Below, in pieces: positions 23,920-31,673 of a stretch of DNA of 64,000 bases. Below the pieces are notes generated by a model. The model did no database searches, had not been told where the DNA came from, and worked only from the letters and a program-made list of their open reading frames with translations. The position numbers and the translations under genes were made by a program. The stretch's first letter is position 1. Every line of letters begins with the position of its first letter. This DNA comes from Natronomonas marina (GTDB taxonomy: Archaea > Halobacteriota > Halobacteria > Halobacteriales > Haloarculaceae), in assembly GCF_024298905.1 (NCBI RefSeq), contig NZ_CP101154.1, positions 3,684,932 to 3,748,931 of the forward strand, given 5' to 3'.

Positions 23920-26900
23920 TTACATGAAGTCCGCGATGCCGCTCTGCTTGTTGGTGTCGTCCTCGAAGATGGACTCGACCGACCGGTCGAGAATCTCCAG
24001 TCGCTGGACGGTGTACTCCCGGCAGTCGTACTCCTCGGCGACCCGGAGGGCGGTGTCGATGTACTTGTTCACCGACCCCTCGTAGACGGTGAGGTTCACG
24101 TCGCCGCCGCACTCCCGGCAGTCGCCGGTCAGGGGCATCCGGCGGAACTTCTCGCCGCAGTCCTTGCAGCGGGTCTCCTGCCGAGAGAACGCCCGCAGGT
24201 TGCCGATGATGTCCGGCAGGAAGTGGTACTCGATGACGCGCTCTGCGACGTCCGTCTCGTCGACCGACCGCAGCTTCCGGGACAGCTCGAGCTGGGCGTC
24301 CATCTTCTCCATCATGTCGCCCAGCGTCTTGTACGCCGACAGGTCCGGTCCCAGCGCGACGTCGGCGGTGTCGTGGGTGTGCTCGAACCCCCGGTACTGG
24401 TCGTCGGTGCCGAGCGTGTCCTCGCCCAGTTGGATGCGTTCTTCGACGGCGCCGGGGTCGGCCATCTCGCGGGTCGCCTCGTAGAACTCCCGGGGGTACG
24501 ACGAGACGATGTCCATGTTGTGCGCCTCGTCGTCGATTTCGGCCGGGTCGATGCGCGAGGACATGACCAGGGGTGCGTCCATCCTCCCACCTCGCTGATC
24601 TGGCAGGAACGTTTTAGAGAAGTTGATAAGACCGTCCATGAGGAGCATCACGCAGTCCTCGTCGCCGTCACACTGGCGAGCGGACAGGTCTTCCGCGATG
24701 AGCGAGTTCGTCTCTTCGACCGTGAGGCAGTACACGTGGTCGGTCTCCGATTCGACGTATTCGACCTCCGAGACGGGGTCAAGGAGGTAGTCGTTGGTCC
24801 CTCCATCGTAGCAATACGCCGTTCGATCGGCGGGACGAATTTCGCCGACCTGTTCGTTCAGCGTTCGGTCCTTTCGCGAGAGGTGGAACCCGGCTACTTC
24901 CGCGAAGCGGACGGCACCATCGCGCGAGACGGTTATCTCGTATCCCCGCCGCGACAGGGAGTCGTCGTCCTCGTCGTAGAACTCCGGGAACTGCTCGCGG
25001 AGTGGAACCCGCGGACGATGGTTCACCTGGGCACTGATACCGAGTCGGGTAAGGAGTCCGAGCAGGTCGGACTTGAGTTCGCGGCTTACCGTACTGGCAG
25101 TGACACGAGGTGCGCTGTCGTCGGCCGAGCCGTCGCCGCTGAAGTACCCGCCGAGGTACGCACCGACGATGCGGTCCGGCGCGTCGAAGATCGGCTGTGG
25201 AACTCGCTTCGTGTGCGCGCGGGTTCCGGCATCGAGAATCGAGTCGACGAAGGTCCGGAGGAGTCGGCCCGACACCGTCACCTTTGCGTCGTTCTCCTCG
25301 TACGGTTCGACCCCGAACTCGCTGCGGAACACTTCCAGAGCGAACTCGCGTGCTTCGGCCTCGGTCCCGCAAATAGTCGTCTGGTGAATCGTCCCCTTCG
25401 GGGTCTCCTGTGCTCGGGTGAACCCTTCGGCCGCGTAGTAGCCCAGAAGCGTCGCGACCCGCTCGTCGAGTTCGATCGTTCGACTGATTTCGGTCCGGTC
25501 GCGCTTCATCCCCAACCGGACGTCGTCGGGAACGAACTCGAGGAGTCCCGTCGGCGTGTCGAAGAACTCCGACAGGAGCGTGACCGGGATACTCTCGCGA
25601 TAGAGATAGTTGCTCAGTTGTTTCTTCGTGAGACCGAGGTGCTCGGCGGTGCTCTGGAGTGGATAGAACTGGCCGCCCCAATCGTCCTCGAGACGGTCGA
25701 CGAACAGATCGTAGAGTCCGTCCTTGTCGAGTCCCTTCACCATCAGGCGTTCATTATCGATACTCGGTTCCTCAAGGAACGCTGCGAGGAGGTCGAACCG
25801 CCGTTCGGATTCCGAGGGAGATACGCTCTCGATGCCCCGCGGAGTGATGAGTCGATCAGTTTCGTCCAGTTCTCGAGCCTCGGCCGAGACGATTCGACCG
25901 AGTTCCGAGTCGTAGACGTGGACCCGATGGTCGGGCGTGACGGTGAGTTCCCGGCCCGATTCGGTCGCCACTCGGACCATGTGGTCCGGTGCGGGGTGTT
26001 TGCTCACCGCCTCGACTGGCTGGAGTGACTGGGAGCCGTCGTCACGCACCGACGGGACGTGAGGCACGGAATCGGATTCACCGAGGTGTGCGACGAGGGT
26101 TCCGAAGTCGTCTCGTTCTACCGTCCCGTCGTCGAGTCGTTCCTCGACGAGCGACTCAATCTCTTTGTGACGGGTGGCTCCGCCCTCGTCCTCGTACCAC
26201 ACCTTCGTCTCCGGGTGGAAGCAGTTCCGACGTTTCGCGGCGTGAAAGTACGGATGCGCGTACCCGACCGCGGCCGACGTGAAACCTATAACTCTCCCGA
26301 CAACAGCGGCGGAGGTGTGCGGTGCCATCCCGAAGACCAACTCGCCGACGAGGTCGTCACGGTCGTCGACCTCGTAGAACGGCTCGACGCCGTAGTACTG
26401 TTCGAGGAGGTCGTCGACGAAGTCGGCGGTCCGCAGCATGTGTTCGGCGGCGCCGTTCGAGAGCACGACGTCCTGGACGCGCAACTCGACGAGCTGGTCC
26501 TCGTGGGTCAGGGGGTCGCCGTGGATGTCGGTCTCGTAGCCGAGCGAGCGGAGCCGGTCGGCGTCGACGTCCAACTCGCGCGGCCGCACCGCGGTCACGG
26601 GCAGGTCCGTCATGTCGTAGCGGACGGTGCCGTCCTTGAACGAGGAGACGCCGTGCTTGGCCCGAAGCACCCCCTTCTCGATGGGTTCGGGGACCTTCTC
26701 GGCCGAGGACAGCCCCTTGACGCCCTTCAGGACGTCGAAGGCGTTCTCCCGCTCGCCGACGTTCTCCAGCGCCGAGCGGTACTCGTCGTTGACGTCGAGG
26801 GTCTTCGTCCGGACGGCGTCGGCCTCCCGTTCGCAGCGGGGACAAACCGCCCGGCCCGACTCGTCGGGTTCGACGTCGACGTCGCAGTCCCGGCAGACGT

Positions 26901-29067
26901 AGTGGGGGTCGGTGACGCCGTTGCACTCCGGGCAGCGCGCGCGGTGGGTCTCGGTCCCGCACTCGCCACAGCGGCGGCGGCCGACCTGCACGTCGACCAG
27001 TCCGGGGGTGTCCTGCATGGTCTCAGCGTGTTTGCCGGCGGCGGCGATGTCCCGCTGGGAACCGCCGGCCTCGCCGATGGGAAACAGCGTGTGGACGGCC
27101 GGCGAGAGGTCCCGTTTCTCCGACTTCTCGGGGCGACCCATCCGGCAACCGACGCGTGTCGGGGCGCGCTCGCGGACCTCGAAGGGGGCCACCTCCTCGA
27201 CGACCCGGATCGAGTTCTCGCCGTCGTCCCAGGTCCGGGCCGACTCCGGGAGGTCCGCGAGGGTCCAGGTGCGTTCGAGGTCCGCGGTGAGGCCGATCGA
27301 CCGCACCAGCGGGAGGGCGTCGGGCACGGTGAGCGTCTCCTCGCCCTGGGTGTGCTCGACGAGCAGGACCTCCAGGGCCTCCCGGACGGGTTCGCTTCTG
27401 GGCACGACGAGCGTCCTGTCGGCGCTCGGGGCGGCGGCGTCTCGTTCGACGGCGGCACCGTCCGCTTCCGCCCAGTGGCCCTCGCTGGCGGCCGTCGCCA
27501 GCGCGTCGAACCGCTCGACGTCGAGGTCGTGCCAGAGGTAGGTGTACTCGGGGTGCAACGGGACGTCGTACTCTTGGGCCCACTCGATGGCTTGCTCGGC
27601 GCTCGGGTGTTCGAGGTCGACCTGCGGGGAGTCGACCAGCGCCTGGACGTCGGCGCCGGCGGCCGCGAGGTCCTGTTTCCACCACTCCGGGGCGTAGGCG
27701 GCGGGCGAGAGCGGGTGGTTGTTCTCGACGAACTCGCCGTAGTTGACGAGGTACTCGCCCAGATCGAGGATGGCCTCGACGCCGTTGCGTATCTCGAGGG
27801 CCTCCGCGGGGTCGTCGACGCGCCGGACGTCGCCGTTGGCGAGTCTGACGGTCGGTCCCTCGATGGAGTCGACGGGGACGACGCCGGCGGCCTTCCCCGG
27901 GCGCTCGGTCTTGATCTGCGTGCCGGTCGCCAGGAAGTCGTCGACGAGGTGCATCGTCGCGGGGTGGACGCCAGCAGTGGCGAAGCCGTGGTTGCGGGCG
28001 CGGCCGTACCGGAGGCGGAAGCCCCCGGTCTCGGAGGGGTGGCCGAACACCGGCCGGCCGGCGATGAGGTCCCGGAGGAACTTCTTGGAGGGGTCGGGAC
28101 GCGGCGGGCCTCCGCGTTCTGGACCGTCGTCGGATCCGGGGTCGGTGTCGTCGTCGGCGTCGTCCGCCTCGCTGCCGTCGTCGCCGCCCGCCGCGTCGTC
28201 CTCGCCGCTCGTCTCGCTCTTCCCGTAGTTGCCGTCGATGAGGTCCTGGAGCCAGGGCCAGTCGACCTCCTCGAGTTGCGAGGTGTAGCGCTGAATCTTC
28301 GGCGCCTTCTGTGCGATGCCCTCGCCGAGAACGAGACACATCCCGCCGCGGGCGTTGTTGGTGTCGACTCGTTCGAGGTCCCGGAAGCCGGACACCTCCT
28401 CGTCGCCGGTGGCCTCCCCGTCCAGCATGATGGGGGTGTTCCGGGCGATGAACTTCGCCTCGGCGTCCTTGGGGGCGTACTGGAGGCCGGTCTCGTCGTC
28501 GTACAACGACAGCTCCTCAGCGTAGCGTTCGACCTCCGAATCCCGGGGCCGGTACTCCTCGATGCCGACGAGCGTCCGGGTGTAGTCGGCGACCAGCACC
28601 GACAGCGCCTGCGCGGTCCCGCCCGCCGAGCGGATGGGTCCGGCGTAGTAGATGTTGACGAACTCGGTGCCGTCGTCGTTCTCCAGCAGTTCGACCCGGT
28701 CGATGCCCTCAATGGGGGCGGCGACGACGCCCTCCGTCAGCAGGGCGACGGCGGTCCGGACCGCGCCCTCGACCTTGCCGGCGCGGGTGTCGTAGTCGCC
28801 GACCGACCCCTCCGCGAAGTCGGCCGCCAACTCGAGGGCCGCCTCCTCGCGGGAGAGGTCGGGGTCGTCCTCCATCTCGCGGACCCGCTCTGCGACCCCG
28901 TCGATGCCGAGGATGTTCTCGACGCGGTCGGCCATGTCCTTGGCGATGGGGATTTCGACGTCGTCGGTGGGGTCGCCGCCGCGCTCGCGGGCGTCCCGCG
29001 CCACCGACAGCGCCTCGTCGAGGCCGGATTCGAGTCGCTCGAAGTACCGTTCGTCGTCCGGGCGCAT
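23920..29067 (-). CDS. polD2: DNA polymerase D large subunit DP2, with intein
   Basis: A 1715-residue precursor; removing the 517-residue intein leaves 1198, the normal DP2 length. DP2 is the catalytic subunit of the replicative polymerase PolD. The intein splits RRN from CDGDEDC, the conserved acidic catalytic motif (Asp1467 and Asp1469 in the precursor), so the polymerase is inactive until splicing. Zinc clusters lie near residues 697-745 (CGECG...CPEC...CRDC...CPRC) and 1630-1655 (CKDCG...CRECG). The C-terminus QSGIADFM resembles a PCNA-binding PIP box. An acidic insertion at about 285-330 (DDADDDTDPGSDDGPE) is haloarchaeal. The start directly abuts the stop of the upstream PPC-domain gene, so both are one transcription unit. 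Confidence 0.96.
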   Translation of the reverse strand: MRPDDERYFERLESGLDEALSVARDARERGGDPTDDVEIPIAKDMADRVENILGIDGVAERVREMEDDPDLSREEAALELAADFAEGSVGDYDTRAGKVEGAVRTAVALLTEGVVAAPIEGIDRVELLENDDGTEFVNIYYAGPIRSAGGTAQALSVLVADYTRTLVGIEEYRPRDSEVERYAEELSLYDDETGLQYAPKDAEAKFIARNTPIMLDGEATGDEEVSGFRDLERVDTNNARGGMCLVLGEGIAQKAPKIQRYTSQLEEVDWPWLQDLIDGNYGKSETSGEDDAAGGDDGSEADDADDDTDPGSDDGPERGGPPRPDPSKKFLRDLIAGRPVFGHPSETGGFRLRYGRARNHGFATAGVHPATMHLVDDFLATGTQIKTERPGKAAGVVPVDSIEGPTVRLANGDVRRVDDPAEALEIRNGVEAILDLGEYLVNYGEFVENNHPLSPAAYAPEWWKQDLAAAGADVQALVDSPQVDLEHPSAEQAIEWAQEYDVPLHPEYTYLWHDLDVERFDALATAASEGHWAEADGAAVERDAAAPSADRTLVVPRSEPVREALEVLLVEHTQGEETLTVPDALPLVRSIGLTADLERTWTLADLPESARTWDDGENSIRVVEEVAPFEVRERAPTRVGCRMGRPEKSEKRDLSPAVHTLFPIGEAGGSQRDIAAAGKHAETMQDTPGLVDVQVGRRRCGECGTETHRARCPECNGVTDPHYVCRDCDVDVEPDESGRAVCPRCEREADAVRTKTLDVNDEYRSALENVGERENAFDVLKGVKGLSSAEKVPEPIEKGVLRAKHGVSSFKDGTVRYDMTDLPVTAVRPRELDVDADRLRSLGYETDIHGDPLTHEDQLVELRVQDVVLSNGAAEHMLRTADFVDDLLEQYYGVEPFYEVDDRDDLVGELVFGMAPHTSAAVVGRVIGFTSAAVGYAHPYFHAAKRRNCFHPETKVWYEDEGGATRHKEIESLVEERLDDGTVERDDFGTLVAHLGESDSVPHVPSVRDDGSQSLQPVEAVSKHPAPDHMVRVATESGRELTVTPDHRVHVYDSELGRIVSAEARELDETDRLITPRGIESVSPSESERRFDLLAAFLEEPSIDNERLMVKGLDKDGLYDLFVDRLEDDWGGQFYPLQSTAEHLGLTKKQLSNYLYRESIPVTLLSEFFDTPTGLLEFVPDDVRLGMKRDRTEISRTIELDERVATLLGYYAAEGFTRAQETPKGTIHQTTICGTEAEAREFALEVFRSEFGVEPYEENDAKVTVSGRLLRTFVDSILDAGTRAHTKRVPQPIFDAPDRIVGAYLGGYFSGDGSADDSAPRVTASTVSRELKSDLLGLLTRLGISAQVNHRPRVPLREQFPEFYDEDDDSLSRRGYEITVSRDGAVRFAEVAGFHLSRKDRTLNEQVGEIRPADRTAYCYDGGTNDYLLDPVSEVEYVESETDHVYCLTVEETNSLIAEDLSARQCDGDEDCVMLLMDGLINFSKTFLPDQRGGRMDAPLVMSSRIDPAEIDDEAHNMDIVSSYPREFYEATREMADPGAVEERIQLGEDTLGTDDQYRGFEHTHDTADVALGPDLSAYKTLGDMMEKMDAQLELSRKLRSVDETDVAERVIEYHFLPDIIGNLRAFSRQETRCKDCGEKFRRMPLTGDCRECGGDVNLTVYEGSVNKYIDTALRVAEEYDCREYTVQRLEILDRSVESIFEDDTNKQSGIADFM
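24673..26223 (-). other. Intein in PolD large subunit with LAGLIDADG endonuclease
   Basis: Residues 949-1465 of the precursor (517 aa). It starts with Cys (CFHPETKVWYED), has the block B pattern TVTPDHRVHVYD, and ends SLIAEDLSARQ before the +1 Cys of the extein. The last residue is Gln instead of the usual Asn, as in other haloarchaeal PolD inteins, so it uses the variant C-terminal cleavage. Two dodecapeptide motifs, LLGYYAAEGF and YLGGYFSGDGS, mark a LAGLIDADG homing endonuclease with both acidic residues present (Glu, Asp), so it may still be active. Confidence 0.93.
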
Positions 29068-29490
29068 CTACAGGGGCCAGAGGTCGAGGTCGGTGGTCTC
29101 GTCGTGTTCGCGCTCCAGGTGGGTGTCGAACTCCCGGAGGTACAACTCACCGGCGAAGGTGGTCGCGCTATCGAGGTGGCCGCCGACCGTCGAGCCGTCC
29201 TCCCGCGAGAGCGTGACGTGGGTGTGAGCGAACCGCTCGCCCTCAAGGTGGGAGACGTTGCCGACCGCCGCCGTCACCTCGAACGGTTCGTCGAACTCGA
29301 CGGGGTAGTACTCCTGCTCGCGCTGTTCGTAGAAGAAAAGCGTCGCGTCCTGGACGGCACCGAGACCGAAGAAGAAGGCGGCGTCGATACCCTCCGCGTC
29401 GGCGAAGGTCTCGATCTGCTCGCGCCAGTCGCGGCCGTGCTCCAGTCTGGCGACGTACTCGCGGTCGCCCTCGACGCGTCGGTAATCCAT
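29068..29490 (-). CDS. PPC domain-containing (DUF296) protein
   Basis: A 140-residue protein starting MDYRRVEGDREYVARLEHG; the Met nine codons upstream is not supported by family sequence. Almost the whole length is one PPC/DUF296 domain: FFFGLGAVQDATLFFY, GNVSHLEGERFAHTHVTLSR and STVGGHLDSATTFAGELYLREF contain the conserved His residues. Prokaryotic PPC proteins are small trimers whose role is unknown; plant versions bind AT-rich DNA. The stop TAG abuts the PolD2 start with no space, so translation of the two is likely coupled. Confidence 0.88.
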   Translation of the reverse strand: MDYRRVEGDREYVARLEHGRDWREQIETFADAEGIDAAFFFGLGAVQDATLFFYEQREQEYYPVEFDEPFEVTAAVGNVSHLEGERFAHTHVTLSREDGSTVGGHLDSATTFAGELYLREFDTHLEREHDETTDLDLWPL

Positions 29491-29632
29491 GCCAGAACGC
29501 ACGCCGGGCGACACCAAAAACGGTTCGCCCGGCGCCCTCGGACTCGGGGGCCCTGCCCGCCGGAACGGCCGGTCGACGCGGGGCTGGTCGGCGGGGAAGG
29601 CGGCTAAAAGTAGTCCGGCGGTCGGCCGCTCG

Positions 29633-29797
29633 CTACCGCCACTCGGCGGCGACGGTCGCGTCCGTCGACATCGAGAGCCAGGCGTCGTCGCGACAGAGTT
29701 CGGCTATGATGAGCCGTTCACCGTCGGTATCGCTGTCGACGGACGCCATGACCTCGCAGTCGGATTCCCGGACCGGAGCGGCCGTGTCCTGTGCCAT
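29633..29797 (-). CDS. Small conserved haloarchaeal protein (54 aa)
   Basis: A 54-residue protein, MAQDTAAPVRESDCEVMASV continuing to ...STDATVAAEWR. It reads as a single small beta domain (CEVMASV, GERLIIAEL, AWLSMS). It is preceded on the complement by ggttaaatac, a TATA-like element about 30 bp upstream, which fits a leaderless transcript. The composition is typical of a real haloarchaeal gene, and similar proteins are common in the group (I recall DUF7556). Function unknown. Confidence 0.7.
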   Translation of the reverse strand: MAQDTAAPVRESDCEVMASVDSDTDGERLIIAELCRDDAWLSMSTDATVAAEWR

Positions 29798-29965
29798 ACG
29801 TGTGCATAGCTGACAGTGAGTATTTAACCCTGACGATGTGACACCGTGTCATACCGTGATTTGCCGCCCAATTTATAAGCAGAAACCGTGGTTCCCGACC
29901 GAGAGACGCGACGGTCGTCCAACTCTTCGACCGGCGAGGGCGGCTCCGTCAGGGACGGATGGCAC

Positions 29966-30178
29966 CTATCGGCCCCAGACGAGGCGACCGACCGCCTCGT
30001 TCACGCGCGAGGAGACCCGCCCCATCCAGGCCGCCGGCGAGACGCGCTCGAGGTCCCGTTCTTCGACCTCGATACGCTCGCCGTCGAAGGGGTCCCGTGA
30101 GGCGTCCTCCTCGTCGTCGACGGCGTCGACCACGACGGTCATCGAACAGCGACCGCAGGCCTCCGTGTCCTTCGCCAT
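29966..30178 (-). CDS. Small Cys-pair protein (70 aa)
   Basis: A 70-residue acidic protein beginning MAKDTEACGRCSMTVVVDAV and ending EAVGRLVWGR. The single CxxC (CGRC) near the N-terminus could take part in a shared zinc site or redox chemistry. The rest is a charged helix. The 168 bp between this gene and the 54-aa gene contain a promoter-like AT-rich stretch. Divergent from the gene at 30350. Function unknown. Confidence 0.6.
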   Translation of the reverse strand: MAKDTEACGRCSMTVVVDAVDDEEDASRDPFDGERIEVEERDLERVSPAAWMGRVSSRVNEAVGRLVWGR

Positions 30179-30284
30179 GTGTGTCACTCCCACGGTTGGG
30201 GTCGAAGCCTGAAAAACCTGCCGAGCGTTCCACGCGGTGGGGGTGACCGACGCGTTTATACGGCACAGACGGCACCTCCACGAT

Positions 30285-30353
30285 ATGTCGTACCGAGGCA
30301 CGGATCCCGCACTCCAGCCGGCGGACGTGAGCGTCGCCGGCGACGGGCGATGA
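30285..30353 (+). CDS. 22-codon leader ORF
   Basis: ATG at 30285 begins MSYRGTDPALQPADVSVAGD, ending GR and TGA at 30351-30353. The stop overlaps the ATG of the next gene (ATGA at 30350-30353). A TATA box (gtttatacgg, about 30254-30263) lies at the distance that would put the transcription start at or just before this ATG, so the leaderless mRNA would start with this short frame and the main gene would be reached by coupled re-initiation. Confidence 0.45.
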   Translation: MSYRGTDPALQPADVSVAGDGR

Positions 30354-31030
30354 GCGAGCGGACCGACCCCGGGCCGGTCGAGGAGGGACCGGACTACGGC
30401 GACGACTGGGAGGACCCGGCCGAGGGCGCAGTGCCGAAGTCGGAGTTGCCCGACGAACTCGTCGAGGACGTTCCGTACTGGGACGACGACCCCTACCTCG
30501 ACCGGGTCAGCGACCGCCTGATGTACAACTACACGCTGGAGAAGTACCACCGGCTCCGCGGGGAGACTTGGGACCTCTACGGCGAGATGCGGGTCCTGAA
30601 CCAGAAGCAGTTCTTCCACCCGGCGCTGTCGTACGCCGACCACCGCTCCGAGGAGTACCTCTACGCCCGCCGCCTCGCCCGTCCGACCGTCGAGGAACTG
30701 CGGCGGCTGGTCGAGTTGGGCCACGAACTGGCCGACGAGCGAATCGAGGCCCACGAGGAGCACTACCGGACGGACGTCACGTTCGTCCTCGTCGCCGACG
30801 AGTTGCCCGACGACGTCCGGGCGTTCGTCGACGGCCAGCGCGAGCGGACCCTGCTGAAACTCGGCTACTACGGCCACTACGAGGTGAACCTCGCCGTCGT
30901 CGTCCCGGACGCACGGGAGGCCGTCGCCGGCGACGCCGCCGACGTCGTCGAGGCGTTCCGCCTCTGGGAGGACGTCACGGAGCCGAATGAGGGGTTCCTC
31001 TCGCGGCTCGCAAAGCGGTTCTGGAAATGA
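30350..31030 (+). CDS. Conserved hypothetical haloarchaeal protein
   Basis: A 226-residue protein starting MSERTDPGPVEEGPDYGDDW. The first 45 residues are acidic and unstructured. The core is helical (ERVSDRLMYNYTLEKYHRLRG-like start, EELRRLVELGHELADERIEAHEEHY) followed by strands (DVTFVLVADEL, HYEVNLAVVVPD). No domain is recognised. It overlaps the downstream lipoprotein gene in an ATGA arrangement (31027-31030), and its own start overlaps the 22-codon leader ORF, so the three form one unit. Starting at the upstream frame would add non-homologous residues. Confidence 0.7.
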   Translation: MSERTDPGPVEEGPDYGDDWEDPAEGAVPKSELPDELVEDVPYWDDDPYLDRVSDRLMYNYTLEKYHRLRGETWDLYGEMRVLNQKQFFHPALSYADHRSEEYLYARRLARPTVEELRRLVELGHELADERIEAHEEHYRTDVTFVLVADELPDDVRAFVDGQRERTLLKLGYYGHYEVNLAVVVPDAREAVAGDAADVVEAFRLWEDVTEPNEGFLSRLAKRFWK

Positions 31031-31629
31031 CGGTCCCGGTCGACCGCCGCACCGTCCTCGCCGGCTGTGCGGTCGCCGTGGCCGGCTGTTCGCTCCTGCC
31101 GGAGGAGCCCGACCCCATCGAGGCCGAGGCGACGGCGCCCGCCGTCCTCCCCGAATCGGCCGGCTACGCCACGGTCGTCTCCGAGGAACCGACCGTCGAG
31201 ACGACGATACGGGTCGACCTCTCCGGGGACGTCCAGTTGACCTCGCGCCGGGACGTCACCGCGACGGTGTTCCGGCGGGTCTAGGAGGCCCCCGACGGCC
31301 ACCGGTTCGGGCTCCTGACGGCCCCGGCGGTCGCGGTCGTCGAGGACCCCGAGGTGATACGCGACCCCGTCGCGTCGCTGGACGCCGACCGGGTGCTGGA
31401 ACTGGCGACGGACCGTACGGTCGCGTCGGTCGGGGAGTTCGAGCCCGACGGATCGGCGACGCTTCTGTCGACCGAGACGACCCGCGAGGTGACGACCGCG
31501 ACCGTGGGCGGCAGCGACGCCAGGGTCGTGCGGCTCCGGGTCCGTGCCGGCGGGGACTCCGTGACGGCCGTCGGGATCGCTCCCGACGAGGCCGACCACC
31601 CCTTCGGAGCGGTGACTCGGGAGGTGTAG
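31027..31629 (+). pseudogene. Lipoprotein gene (DUF6517-like) broken by one stop codon
   Basis: The frame starts at ATG 31027 with a twin-arginine signal and lipobox (DRRTVLAGCAVAVAGCSLL). It reads 85 codons to a TAG at 31282-31284, then continues in the same frame without another stop to TAG 31627-31629. Both halves have the same codon use and fit one protein of about 200 residues (ATVFRRV | EAPDGHRFGLL...PFGAVTREV). A single base change (tac to tag, Tyr to stop) would explain it. It resembles the haloarchaeal lipoprotein family DUF6517. Either a true nonsense mutation or a sequencing error. Overlaps the preceding gene by 4 bp. Confidence 0.8.
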
Positions 31630-31673
31630 CGCCGCTGGCGGTCGCAGCGCGTCGAAAAACGGTCGCGGTCGGG

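Noticed and set aside
26059-29607. 1182-codon plus-strand frame opposite the PolD large subunit
   Set aside because: Antisense to an unmistakable DP2 gene; composition is Val/Arg/Gly-rich and motif-free, as expected for a shadow frame.
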